Shown here: positions 53,477-62,120 of the stretch, one piece after another | How positions within the stretch are numbered: the first letter of the stretch is position 1 | Layout: the number at the start of each line of letters is the position of its first letter | Source: Agarivorans albus | GTDB taxonomy: Bacteria; Pseudomonadota; Gammaproteobacteria; Enterobacterales; Celerinatantimonadaceae | Direction: 5' to 3' | Length of the DNA: 64,000 bases | NCBI RefSeq assembly: GCF_019670105.1 | Contig: NZ_AP023032.1 | Coordinates: 995,501 to 1,059,500, forward strand | Translations under genes and position numbers: made by a program | Notes under the pieces: model-generated | What the model saw: only the letters and a program-made list of their open reading frames with translations | Database searches by the model: none | What the model was told of the DNA's origin: nothing

Positions 53477-54970
53477 TTAGGCTTCTTTGGCCGAATTTAG
53501 TTTAGTAATTTCGTCTAACTCTTCATCCAAATCGTCTTCACCAATGCCTTTTAGTTTGGCTATTAGCAAACCGGTAATCACTAAGGTAGTCACTACCCCT
53601 GCCACCGTCGAAATAGTCATTGGTAGCCCAAAGCCCAAGGTGCTTGAGTTTAGGATGAAGGTCACCACTACTGTTGTCATAAACATGGCGGGAACAGTGG
53701 TTATCCAGTGGAATTTGTCATTACGCAATAAGTAAGCGGTTGCCGTCCATAACATCATTACAGCGGTTGTTTGGTTAGCAAAGCCGAAGTAGCGCCAAAT
53801 TACTCCAAAATCTACTTGAGTAAGAATGCCACCAATAATGAAAATTGGCAGGGCAATCATTAAGCGGTTTTTAACGGGTTTTTGAGACAGGTTAAAGTAC
53901 TCTGCCAAAATTAAGCGGCTTGAACGAAACGCTGTATCGCCAGAAGTAATAGGCAAAATAACCACACCTAAGAAAGCTAAGATACCGCCAAATACACCCA
54001 GTAAACCAAATGATGCGTCGTAAACAACTTTACCTGGCCCACCGCTGGCAACAGCTGCTTGTAAACCTTCCATCGAATTGAAGAAAGACAGCGCAATAGC
54101 ACACCAAATCAAGGCAATGACACCTTCGCCAATCATTGCGCCGTAAAATACAAAGCGGCCATTTTTCTCATTCTCTACACAACGAGCCATTAACGGTGAT
54201 TGCGTAGCATGAAAGCCTGAAATTGCGCCACAAGCAATGGTAATGAATAAGGCTGGCCATAGCGGTAAGTCATTTGGATTCATGTTGGTGAACATTTGGC
54301 TGACTTCAAAGCTGCCCATAACTTGGTGCTCACTCGAGAAGGCTACTGCGGTAATTAGGCCTACCGACATAAAGATAAGTAATGCACCAAACAGTGGGTA
54401 GAAGCGGCCAATAATTTTGTCGATGGGAACGATAGTGGCAATGATGTAGTAAACAAAAATGATACTAACCATAGTTCCTAAACCAAGGCTGATGCCAGCT
54501 TGGTCGTTAATAAGGTTAGTTAGCATGCCTGCTGGAGCGGATACAAATACTACGCCTACCAGTAACAGCAGCACAATGGCAAAAATATTCATGAAGTGGC
54601 GAGCGCTTTTACCTAGGTAACGCCCAGATAATGCCGGTACCGATGCACCGCCATTGCGAACCGACAGCATGCCTGAGAAGTAGTCGTGAGTTGCGCCAGC
54701 AAAAATACAGCCTACCACAATCCATAACATCGCCGCTGGGCCGTATAAGGCACCCATTATAGGACCAAAAATAGGTCCTACACCGGCAATGTTAAGCAGC
54801 TGGATTAAATAAACTTTTTTCTTCGACATTGGCACAAAGTCCACACCATCTTGCTTCGCGTAAGCGGGTGTTTGTCGCTGTTCTTTAATGCCAAAAACCT
54901 TCTCTACAAAGGCGCCGTAAATGAAGTAGCCGCCGAGCAACGCTGCGACGCAAAATAGAAACCAAAGCAT
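53477..54970 (-). CDS. CstA-family carbon-starvation/pyruvate carrier
   Basis: An integral membrane carrier, 497 residues with about 13 helices. CstA hallmarks: VEKVFGIKE, NIAGVGPIFGPIMGALYGPAAML, GATHDYFSGMLSVRNGG, CGAISGFHATQSPLMARC, ITSGDTAFRSSRLIL. It is ~200 residues shorter than E. coli CstA or BtsT. AGAGGA precedes ATG. It lies directly downstream of btsR with BtsR-like boxes in its promoter region, so pyruvate:proton uptake controlled by BtsSR is the best inference; peptide uptake is the alternative. Confidence 0.9.
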   Translation of the reverse strand: MLWFLFCVAALLGGYFIYGAFVEKVFGIKEQRQTPAYAKQDGVDFVPMSKKKVYLIQLLNIAGVGPIFGPIMGALYGPAAMLWIVVGCIFAGATHDYFSGMLSVRNGGASVPALSGRYLGKSARHFMNIFAIVLLLLVGVVFVSAPAGMLTNLINDQAGISLGLGTMVSIIFVYYIIATIVPIDKIIGRFYPLFGALLIFMSVGLITAVAFSSEHQVMGSFEVSQMFTNMNPNDLPLWPALFITIACGAISGFHATQSPLMARCVENEKNGRFVFYGAMIGEGVIALIWCAIALSFFNSMEGLQAAVASGGPGKVVYDASFGLLGVFGGILAFLGVVILPITSGDTAFRSSRLILAEYFNLSQKPVKNRLMIALPIFIIGGILTQVDFGVIWRYFGFANQTTAVMMLWTATAYLLRNDKFHWITTVPAMFMTTVVVTFILNSSTLGFGLPMTISTVAGVVTTLVITGLLIAKLKGIGEDDLDEELDEITKLNSAKEA

Positions 54971-55045
54971 GTCATCCTCTCAGTACTTAGTTGTAATCAA
55001 GGCCAGTGTATTTATTCGCAAGTAGCTATTCAGTAGTCGCTTTGG

Positions 55046-55093
55046 TGAGTGGTGCTATTTCTTGGTAAGTGGTCGAAATAGCACTTAAGTGGT
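55046..55093 (-). promoter_or_regulatory. BtsR-like boxes upstream of the carrier gene, set 1
   Basis: Three direct repeats read on the minus strand as ACCACT(T/C)A: 55046-55053 (ACCACTCA), 55066-55073 and 55086-55093 (ACCACTTA). They start exactly 20 bp apart. This matches the E. coli BtsR (YehT) half-site ACC(G/A)CT(C/T)A as I recall it, which occurs as a pair with a ~13-bp gap; here the gap is 12. They lie 76-123 bp before the carrier ATG. A 10-bp inverted repeat (GTGCTATTTC/GAAATAGCAC) overlaps them. Confidence 0.7.
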
Positions 55094-55204
55094 GTTGATT
55101 AATTTAACAATGTTATAAGCCAAAATGCTCTTTAATCGCTTTGAAGTAGCGACGACTTACCGGCTAATTGCTAACCGTGCGCCACTTATAGTAAACAGCA
55201 CCGC
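55061..55204 (-). pseudogene. Duplicated 3' end of btsR (fragment)
   Basis: The segment 55061-55204 repeats 55207-55343, with a period of 146 bp. On the minus strand it still encodes PVSRRYFKAIKEHFGL and a stop, like the true btsR end, but an 8-bp insertion (CTAATTGC on the plus strand, near 55172-55179) breaks the frame just upstream. It has no start and is a non-functional partial duplicate. With the boxes it fills most of the 288-bp gap before the carrier. Confidence 0.88.
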
Positions 55205-55211
55205 TTCTTGG

Positions 55212-55239
55212 TAAGTGGTCGAAATAGCACTTAAGTGGT
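55212..55239 (-). promoter_or_regulatory. BtsR-like boxes upstream of the carrier gene, set 2 (duplicated)
   Basis: Two ACCACTTA repeats (minus-strand reading) at 55212-55219 and 55232-55239, again 20 bp apart. They are the counterpart of set 1, copied with the btsR 3' end. They start about 20 bp after the btsR stop codon and lie about 240-270 bp from the carrier ATG. Confidence 0.6.
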
Positions 55240-55258
55240 GTTGGCTAATTTAACAACG

Positions 55259-56002
55259 TTATAAGCCAAAATGCTCTTTGATTGCTTTGAAGTAGCGACG
55301 ACTTACCGGTAACTGCGCACCACTTTTAGTGAACAACACCGCACCGCCATTATCTTCTAAAGAGATTTCGGAAATGGCTTCCACGTTAACCAAGTGTTGG
55401 CGATGGCAACGTAACAAAGGGGATTTGTCTTCAAGTACTTTTAGCGTTAGCTGGGTATGGTAGGTGCCATTTTCGGTGGCAACATGCACACCGCTTATAT
55501 CGCTTGAAGCATGCTCGATATCTTCTAAGCGGATCAGTTTTACTCGTTGTTGGTAATAACAGGGTATTAATCTAAGTTGTTGCTCTTTGAGCATGGTTTG
55601 GTATGAGTGATTAACTGCCGCATCGGCTTCGGTTTGCTTGATGGAGGGCAAGCGCTCTTTTAGGCGTTTAATCGACTTACACAAACGTTCCGAGTCAATC
55701 GGTTTGAGCAAGTAATCCACGGCATTTTGTTCGAAGGCATCCAGAGCAAATTGATCGTAAGCGGTCACAAATACAATCGCTGGCGCATTGTCACTGTCAA
55801 TCATATTCGCCAGTTCTAAACCGCTAATTTGTGGCATTTCTATGTCTAAAAACAATACCTCGGCTTGCAGTTGCTTAAGGTGCTTTAAACACTCTATGGC
55901 GTTGCCAAATTGCGCGACGACTTCAATTTCAGGGTAGCTTTGCAGCATCTCCTGAAGCTCTTCTCTGGCTAAGGGTTCATCGTCGACAATGATTGCTCTC
56001 AT
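55259..56002 (-). CDS. btsR: LytTR-type response regulator BtsR (YehT-like)
   Basis: 247 residues. REC domain (1-~120) with phospho-acceptor Asp in VLFLDIEMPQISGLEL and Lys in YLLKPID; LytTR DNA-binding domain (~145-247) with SPLLRCHRQHLVNVEAISEI and PVSRRYFKAI. It aligns along its whole length with E. coli BtsR. Its ATG overlaps the btsS stop by 4 bp. It should activate the downstream carrier gene through ACCACTTA-type repeats. Confidence 0.88.
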   Translation of the reverse strand: MRAIIVDDEPLAREELQEMLQSYPEIEVVAQFGNAIECLKHLKQLQAEVLFLDIEMPQISGLELANMIDSDNAPAIVFVTAYDQFALDAFEQNAVDYLLKPIDSERLCKSIKRLKERLPSIKQTEADAAVNHSYQTMLKEQQLRLIPCYYQQRVKLIRLEDIEHASSDISGVHVATENGTYHTQLTLKVLEDKSPLLRCHRQHLVNVEAISEISLEDNGGAVLFTKSGAQLPVSRRYFKAIKEHFGL

Positions 56003-57699
56003 TGGTTAGGCTCCTTGGGCAGTGAAATAATCACCCGAGTATATTGGTTTAGCTGGCATTCAACTTGTAACGCGAATGATGCACCAAAGGCATTACGTAA
56101 GCGAGTATCCACAATATGCATGCCTAATCCTTCGCTGGTGGCTTGCTCTGGTTTTTGATAGAGGCCGGCGTTGTCTTCAACTACCAATTGTTTAACTCCA
56201 TTGTTTAGCCGGCTATAAATGGTGATTTTGCCGGTTTCAAGTAAATGGGCTGTGCCGTGTTTAATAGCGTTTTCCACTAAAGGTTGCAGGGTAAAAGTGG
56301 GTAGTTCAAGTTGCATAAATGCTTCGTCGATGTCTTGTTTTATCACCAAACGATCAGCAAAGCGTACTTGCTCAATATGCAGATAAGCATTTACATGTTC
56401 TAGCTCGGCACTCACCAAGCTGGTTTGCTGATTGCGTTTTAAGTTAATCCGCAAGAACAAGGCTAAATCAGCAATGAGCTGACGGGCAGAGCTGGCGTCG
56501 CGTTTTACCACCGCGCTGATAGTATTTAAGGCGTTAAACAAAAAGTGTGGGTTAATTTGGGCGCGCGCCAGTTTTAGCTCAGCTTCGGTGAGTAGTTGTT
56601 GCTGTTGCTGAACATGGCTATCACGTAATTGTTCGGCAATCACCTTGGCAATACCTTCGCCTAAGGCGCGGTTAATGTGTAAAAACAAGCGGCGTTTCGA
56701 CTCATAGAGTTTCACTGTGCCAATCACATCGTTCTCGCTGCCGCGAATCGGCACCACTAATGATGAGCCTAGTGGGCACTTATCGCTGGAGCTGCATTGA
56801 TATGGCTCTTCAACACCGTCGGCAAATACTACTCGGTTTTCGTTAATTGCTTGGTGAGTTTGTTTGGATGCAATAGGGCGACCCGCGTGGTGGTGATCAC
56901 TTCCTAAGCCTTTAAAAGCTAAAACCTGTTGGGTATCGGTAATAGCGACCGCAGAAACCCCGGTTTCTTCATGAATGATATTGGCGATACGTACCGCATC
57001 TTGTTGTTTGAAGCCTTGGTGAAAGATACCCACCATGCGTTGCGCAAGGTTAAGCGCTTTAGCTGAAGAATGACTACTAAATTTGTCATAAAGCCGGCGG
57101 CGGTCGCGAATCATCATCATGAATAAAGCGGCGCCAACAGAGTTGGCTAAAACCATAGGAAGGGCGATAACTTCTACTAAGGCTAGTGCCTGCTCAAAGG
57201 GTTTAGCAATCAGCAAAATTAGTAACATTTGCAGGGTTTCGGCGATTAAGGTTGCAACAAAGGCAATAGTGGGCGAAAACAAATGTTCGTTGTGCAAGCT
57301 GCGCCTGCGGATCCATAAATGAAATAAGCCGCCAACTAAACCTTCAAGGGTGGTTGAAACCGCGCAGGCCACGTCGGTAAACCCGCCCATAAAGTAGCGA
57401 TGCATGCCTCCGGTAAAACCTACCAGCAAACCCAGCACTGGGCCGCCAAATAAACCACCAAGCACGGCGCCAACTGCGCGAGTATTGGCAATGGCGTCGT
57501 CAATCGCCAAACCAAAATAGGAGCCTAGAATACAGAAGCCTGAAAACAAGCAATAAATGGTGAGCGTATTAGGTAAACGTGGCGATAGATTAGTAAGCGG
57601 GAGAAAGGCTGGCGTTTTACTCAGCAAGTAGGCAATGACCAGAAAAACGCTCATTTGTTGGGCTAAAGACAATAGCAGGGAAAAATCACTCAATATCAT
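55999..57699 (-). CDS. btsS: LytS-type sensor histidine kinase BtsS (YehU-like)
   Basis: 566 residues, like E. coli BtsS (561). N-terminal 5TM-LYT region (about 1-200: SVFLVIAYLLSKTPAFLPL, GLFGGPVLGLLVGFTGGMHR), a GAF domain (~225-355) including the Cys-containing YQCSSSDKCPLGSSLVVP, the His-kinase block with NPHFLFNALNTI (phospho-accepting His near 380) and an ATPase with VENAIKHG and GLGMHIVDTRL. E. coli BtsS senses extracellular pyruvate. First gene of the btsS-btsR unit. Confidence 0.9.
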   Translation of the reverse strand: MILSDFSLLLSLAQQMSVFLVIAYLLSKTPAFLPLTNLSPRLPNTLTIYCLFSGFCILGSYFGLAIDDAIANTRAVGAVLGGLFGGPVLGLLVGFTGGMHRYFMGGFTDVACAVSTTLEGLVGGLFHLWIRRRSLHNEHLFSPTIAFVATLIAETLQMLLILLIAKPFEQALALVEVIALPMVLANSVGAALFMMMIRDRRRLYDKFSSHSSAKALNLAQRMVGIFHQGFKQQDAVRIANIIHEETGVSAVAITDTQQVLAFKGLGSDHHHAGRPIASKQTHQAINENRVVFADGVEEPYQCSSSDKCPLGSSLVVPIRGSENDVIGTVKLYESKRRLFLHINRALGEGIAKVIAEQLRDSHVQQQQQLLTEAELKLARAQINPHFLFNALNTISAVVKRDASSARQLIADLALFLRINLKRNQQTSLVSAELEHVNAYLHIEQVRFADRLVIKQDIDEAFMQLELPTFTLQPLVENAIKHGTAHLLETGKITIYSRLNNGVKQLVVEDNAGLYQKPEQATSEGLGMHIVDTRLRNAFGASFALQVECQLNQYTRVIISLPKEPNQ

Positions 57700-57841
57700 C
57701 AGCTATTAAAGCCTCGCTAGTTGGCGAAAGGATATCTGGCATTCACAGTAGATAGCAGCATATTAGCATACTGTTTACAGCAACTAATAGGACTTACCAA
57801 AATCGCTGGTAAAGCTCTTAACAAGCTGGTAACGCTTGACC

Positions 57842-57860
57842 GCTTGCAAATGGTGCAAGC
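57842..57860. promoter_or_regulatory. Short dyad upstream of the DAHP synthase gene
   Basis: GCTTGCA (57842-57848) and TGCAAGC (57854-57860) are a perfect dyad around AATGG. A TATAAT-like -10 follows at 57882-57887. It could be an operator or a chance hairpin; it does not match the TyrR box. Confidence 0.3.
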
Positions 57861-57916
57861 ACTGGTATTGTGATGGGTTTCTATAATAATTAATCCCAAA
57901 ATGGGAAAGGAAATGT

Positions 57917-59023
57917 GTGGCTAAATCCGCCACCGGAGTAAAAGAGCAAATGCAAAAAGATCCAATTAACGATATTCATATCTCGTCAGAACAAGTCCTT
58001 ATCACACCAGAGCAGTTACGCGAGAAGCTTCCAGCTTCTGATGAAGCATTACAATTTGTACTGCAGTCGCGCAAAACTATCGCCGATATTTGCCACAAAC
58101 GTGACTCACGTTTATTGGTTATTACTGGCCCTTGTTCTATTCACGATTTAGAACAGGCGAAAGAATATGCTTCGCGCCTGAAGAAACTTCACGATCAATA
58201 TAGCGATCGCCTATTTATCGTTATGCGGGTGTATTTTGAAAAGCCTCGTACTACCGTAGGTTGGAAAGGTTTCATCAACGATCCGCACATGGATAACTCT
58301 TTTGATGTGGAAACTGGTCTTCATAACGCCCGTGAACTGCTAACTTGGACCGCCGAGTTAGGTTTACCTGTGGCCACCGAAGCGCTAGACCCAATTAGCC
58401 CGCAGTACCTATCAGAATTGTTCTCTTGGGCTGCTATTGGTGCACGAACTACTGAGTCACAAACTCACCGTGAAATGGCCAGTGGTTTGTCTATGCCTGT
58501 TGGCTTTAAAAATGGTACCGATGGCAACTTAGGTACAGCAATTAATGCAATGCAATCGGCTGCTCACTCGCACCGTTTCATGGGCATTAACCAACAAGGT
58601 CAAGTGTCTTTGTTGCAGACTCAAGGTAACCCAGATGGTCACGTTATTTTACGTGGTGGTAAACAGCCTAACTATGATTCAGTAAACGTGGCACTGGCTG
58701 AGCAAGCAATGGAAAAAGCTGGTTTAGCACCTACCCTAGTAGTGGATTGCAGCCACGCTAACTCTAGCAAGAACCACGAACTTCAGCCTTTGGTTGCGGC
58801 TAACGTGATTAATCAAATTGAAGAAGGCAATAAATCAATTATTGGCTTAATGTTAGAAAGTAACTTGGAAGCGGGTAACCAGCCAAGTGAAGCACCTAAA
58901 TCAGCACTTAAATACGGTGTATCAGTAACCGATGCGTGTATTGATTGGGATGCAACTGCAACGTTGATCGACAAAATGTTCAACGAACTTGGCGACAGCC
59001 TAGCTAAACGCCTAGAAAAATAA
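57917..59023 (+). CDS. aroF: DAHP synthase (3-deoxy-7-phosphoheptulonate synthase), AroF/G/H type
   Basis: The first step of the shikimate pathway: phosphoenolpyruvate plus erythrose-4-phosphate. 368 residues, class I. Features: [77 protein letters not shown] and DCSHANSSK. The start is GTG 57917 with AAGGA five bases upstream. It lies 13 bp upstream of tyrA, which makes the tyrosine-sensitive isozyme (aroF) the likely identity; feedback type is inferred from context. Confidence 0.9.
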   Translation: MAKSATGVKEQMQKDPINDIHISSEQVLITPEQLREKLPASDEALQFVLQSRKTIADICHKRDSRLLVITGPCSIHDLEQAKEYASRLKKLHDQYSDRLFIVMRVYFEKPRTTVGWKGFINDPHMDNSFDVETGLHNARELLTWTAELGLPVATEALDPISPQYLSELFSWAAIGARTTESQTHREMASGLSMPVGFKNGTDGNLGTAINAMQSAAHSHRFMGINQQGQVSLLQTQGNPDGHVILRGGKQPNYDSVNVALAEQAMEKAGLAPTLVVDCSHANSSKNHELQPLVAANVINQIEEGNKSIIGLMLESNLEAGNQPSEAPKSALKYGVSVTDACIDWDATATLIDKMFNELGDSLAKRLEK

Positions 59024-59036
59024 TAACGGAAACAAC

Positions 59037-60161
59037 ATGGTTCAAGCTCTAAATCTTTTACGTGACCAAATCGATGAAGTGGATCAACAGCTTCTAGATT
59101 TGCTACAGCAACGTATTCAGCTGGTTCATAAAGTAGGTGAAGTTAAAACCCAGCACGGTTTACCTATTTATGCACCGGACCGCGAAGCAGCCATGTTGGC
59201 TAAGCGTCGCGCCGAGGCTGAAAGCAAAGGTGTGCCGCCAGCGTTAATCGAAGACGTATTGCGTCGAGTGATGCGTGAGTCGTATACCAGTGAAAAAGAC
59301 AGTGGTTTTAAAACGATAAATCCTGAGCTTGGCAATATTGTTGTGATTGGTGGTCGTGGGCAACTAGGCCGTTTGTTTGTGCAAATGTTTACTTTGTCTG
59401 GCTACCAAGTTGATGTCATTGGCAAAGAAGATTGGGATAAAGCCCCCGAACTATTTGCTACCGCCGGTTTAGTGTTGGTTTCTGTGCCTATCAACCTTAC
59501 AGAGACGGTGATTGCCCAGTTAGGTAATCTGCCTGAAAACTGTATCTTGGCCGACATCACTAGTATTAAGTCTGCGCCGCTAAACAAAATGTTGGCTGTG
59601 CACAAAGGTCCAGTAGTGGGCTTGCATCCAATGTTTGGCCCAGATGTACCTAGTCTTGCTAAGCAGGTTATCGTTTACGCCGATGGTCGTGGCGGTGAGC
59701 AGTACCAGTGGCTATTGCAGCAAATGGGCATTTGGGGCGCACGTTTACATGCCGTAGAAGCAGAAAGCCATGATAAAGCGATGACTTTGATTCAGTCTTT
59801 GCGTCACTTTACGTCTTTTGCTTATGGCATGCATTTGGCGCAGGAAGATGCAGACTTAAAACTGTTACTAGACTTAAGCTCTCCGATTTATCGCTTAGAG
59901 CTGGCCATGGTTGGACGTTTATTTGCCCAGTCTCCTGATTTGTATGCCGATATTATTATGGCATCAGAGCAGAGCGCTGCGATGATTAAGCGTTACCACC
60001 AACACTTTGGTGAATTGGTTGAGCTGGTAGAGAATAAAGATCGCGAAGGCTTTATTGCGTCTTTTGAACGAGTGAGTGACTGGTTTGGTGATTACTCGCA
60101 AGAGTTCTTAAAAGAAAGCCGCAGCTTATTACAGCAAGCTAACGACAGCCGACGCTCTTAG
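59037..60161 (+). CDS. tyrA: Bifunctional chorismate mutase/prephenate dehydrogenase
   Basis: 374 residues. N-terminal AroQ chorismate mutase (1-~90: [19 protein letters not shown] with catalytic Arg, [28 protein letters not shown]). Then the NAD-binding prephenate dehydrogenase (~98-374) with [31 protein letters not shown] and [14 protein letters not shown]. It converts chorismate through prephenate to 4-hydroxyphenylpyruvate for tyrosine. Second gene of aroF-tyrA. Confidence 0.95.
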   Translation: MVQALNLLRDQIDEVDQQLLDLLQQRIQLVHKVGEVKTQHGLPIYAPDREAAMLAKRRAEAESKGVPPALIEDVLRRVMRESYTSEKDSGFKTINPELGNIVVIGGRGQLGRLFVQMFTLSGYQVDVIGKEDWDKAPELFATAGLVLVSVPINLTETVIAQLGNLPENCILADITSIKSAPLNKMLAVHKGPVVGLHPMFGPDVPSLAKQVIVYADGRGGEQYQWLLQQMGIWGARLHAVEAESHDKAMTLIQSLRHFTSFAYGMHLAQEDADLKLLLDLSSPIYRLELAMVGRLFAQSPDLYADIIMASEQSAAMIKRYHQHFGELVELVENKDREGFIASFERVSDWFGDYSQEFLKESRSLLQQANDSRRS

Positions 60162-60180
60162 GTTTTGTAGTTAGTGATTA

Positions 60181-60206
60181 GCCAGCCCTTAGGGCTGGCT
60201 TTTTTA
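60181..60206 (+). terminator. Rho-independent terminator of aroF-tyrA
   Basis: GCCAGCCC (60181-60188) with GGGCTGGC (60192-60199) around TTA, followed by six T. Strong canonical hairpin. Confidence 0.93.
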
Positions 60207-60227
60207 TGCGCTTTATTAGCTTATTTT

Positions 60228-60656
60228 TTATAGATGGTCTTCGAAAGCCGCTTGCTGTTCATATTCAGCAATTTTTTGTTTTAACCAGCTCAGCGCCTCA
60301 CCCTTATCAGTAAATATTTGTACCGTTTCCCCTGCTTGAATATATATTTGGCTTAAATGCCATTTAGCAAGCTCTGGTACGCTGGCATGGGTAAGGATTA
60401 AGGCGGTGGCAACTCGACCACGTTGTTTTTCAACTTTTAACCACTCAATTAATTGGTTTGCTGCATCTTCGGTGTAAAAGGTTTCTCCATGAAATGTGGC
60501 TAAAACTCCCCATGGCGAATCTAATAATTGGTCTAATATAGGAGCTGCAGCACCGCCGCTTTCTTCCATTTGTTCAAGATTCCAAGGACCTGTGCCTTCA
60601 ATCTCCATTATCTGTCCATTAAGTGAAAACTCAATAGAACCATGTGCTTCTCGCAA
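60228..60656 (-). CDS. Uncharacterised protein with TTG start
   Basis: About 142 residues, soluble, acidic, with mixed alpha/beta. Segments such as IEFSLNGQIMEIEGTGPWN, GRVATALILTHASVPEL and AGETVQIFTDKGEALSWL suggest a STAS/SpoIIAA-like fold, but I cannot assign a family. The frame opens at a TTG (60671) with no ribosome binding site, whereas TTG 60656 has GGGAG six bases upstream, so 60656 is preferred. Both are non-ATG. Convergent with tyrA. Confidence 0.65.
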   Translation of the reverse strand: MREAHGSIEFSLNGQIMEIEGTGPWNLEQMEESGGAAAPILDQLLDSPWGVLATFHGETFYTEDAANQLIEWLKVEKQRGRVATALILTHASVPELAKWHLSQIYIQAGETVQIFTDKGEALSWLKQKIAEYEQQAAFEDHL

Positions 60657-60671
60657 TGCCGTCTCCCACAA

Positions 60672-61005
60672 ACACTAAACCGACGAAATTGTATTGGCTT
60701 GTTAGTTTAAGTTAATGCTAGATCTCCAGTTCAGCAAGTTTCAGTTAACGAATTCGACTAATTTATAATCCCAACAAAATTGAGAAAAAGCTGAAGCTGT
60801 TAACCAAAAGCCGCTTGGGCATTAGCTATAAAGCTCCTTAGTTTATGGAAATGCTGGCAAATTGTGGGTTAGCTAAAGCTGCGATTCACCGAGATAACAA
60901 AAAAACTGGTTTATTTAGCCTATTCATTGCGCCTAACTATGTTTATTCCCCGCTATATTGGTTAAAATTGCGCGTTTTTGGTACTTCGACGTAGGTCATT
61001 GCAGG
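60672..61005. other. Intergenic region upstream of prfB, no gene recognised
   Basis: This 334-bp stretch holds no open frame with coding character. A/T-rich segments near 60760-60770 (TATAAT-like) could be part of a promoter for prfB-lysS or for the divergent uncharacterised gene, but no -35/-10 pair is convincing. Confidence 0.5.
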
Positions 61006-62104
61006 ATGTTTGAAATTAATTCGGTGAACAACTCACTAGCAGATATTAAAGAGCGCACAGAAGTGCTCCGGGGGTATCTTTGACTACGATGCAAAAGCAG
61101 AGCAGTTAGAAGAAGTCAGTCGCGAATTAGAACAACCAGAAATTTGGAATGACCCGGCGCGCGCGCAAGCCTTAGGCAAAGAACGCTCAGCGCTAGAGTT
61201 GGTGGTAAAAACCATCGACAACCTTACTCAAGGCATCGAAGATGTCGCTGGTTTGGTTGAGCTGGCGGTAGAAGCAGAAGATGAAGAAACCTTCGAAGAA
61301 GCTCAAGCCGAGGCCGAAGACTTAGTTAAACAGTTAGAGAAGCTTGAATTTCGCCGGATGTTTGCCGGTGAGATGGATGAGAGCGATTGCTACATCGATA
61401 TTCAATCTGGCTCTGGCGGCACCGAGGCTCAAGACTGGGCCAATATGATGCTACGTATGTATTTGCGTTGGTGTGAAGCTCACCAGTTTAAAGCTGAGTT
61501 AGTTGAAGTCTCTGATGGTGATGTTGCTGGCATTAAAGGCGCAACGATTAAAGTAAGTGGCGAATATGCTTACGGCTGGCTAAGAACAGAAACTGGCGTG
61601 CACCGTTTGGTACGTAAGTCTCCCTTTGATTCTAGTGGGCGTCGTCATACCTCGTTTGCATCGGCGTTTATCTACCCAGAAATTGATGACAGCATTGAAG
61701 TAGACATTGACCCAGGTGATTTGCGCATTGACGTATACCGAGCCTCAGGCGCGGGTGGTCAGCACGTAAACAAAACCGAATCGGCGGTGCGAATTACCCA
61801 CTTGCCTACCAATACAGTGGTGCAGTGTCAAAGTGGTCGTTCGCAGCACAAGAACAAAGACGAAGCTATGAAGCAGCTTAAAGCTAAGTTGTTTGAGTTA
61901 GAGTTGCAAAAACAGAATGCCGAGAAAAAAGCGGCGGAAGACAATAAGTCGGATATTGGCTGGGGCAGTCAAATTCGATCTTATGTTTTAGATGATTCAA
62001 GAATTAAAGATCTTCGAACCGGTATTGAGAACCGTAATACTCAAGCCGTGTTAGATGGTGATTTAGATAAATTTATAGAAGCTAGCCTTAAGTCAGGGCT
62101 GTAA
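61006..62104 (+). CDS. prfB: Peptide chain release factor 2, with programmed +1 frameshift
   Basis: Release factor for UGA/UAA. ATG 61006 opens a 25-codon frame ([20 protein letters not shown], then LRGYL) ending in TGA at 61081-61083. The site GGGGGTATCTTTGAC (61070-61084) is the classic RF2 shift: an internal Shine-Dalgarno-like G run before CTT-TGA-C. Translation continues at 61082 ([11 protein letters not shown]...), giving 365 residues, the E. coli size. The SPF recognition tripeptide and the GGQ at residues 250-252 are intact. RF2 controls its own level by this shift. Followed by lysS 16 bp later. Confidence 0.96.
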
Positions 62105-62120
62105 CGAGCAAGGTTTTCAC

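Noticed and set aside
55061-55204. A second functional LytTR regulator
   Set aside because: Only the last ~35 codons are present, with an 8-bp frame-breaking insertion and no REC domain.
57842-57860. TyrR box or aromatic attenuator before aroF
   Set aside because: No TGTAAA-N6-TTTACA and no leader peptide rich in Tyr or Phe; only an unrelated short dyad.
61006-61083. Nonsense mutation or pseudogene in prfB
   Set aside because: The in-frame TGA is part of the classical RF2 programmed frameshift site and the +1 frame is intact.
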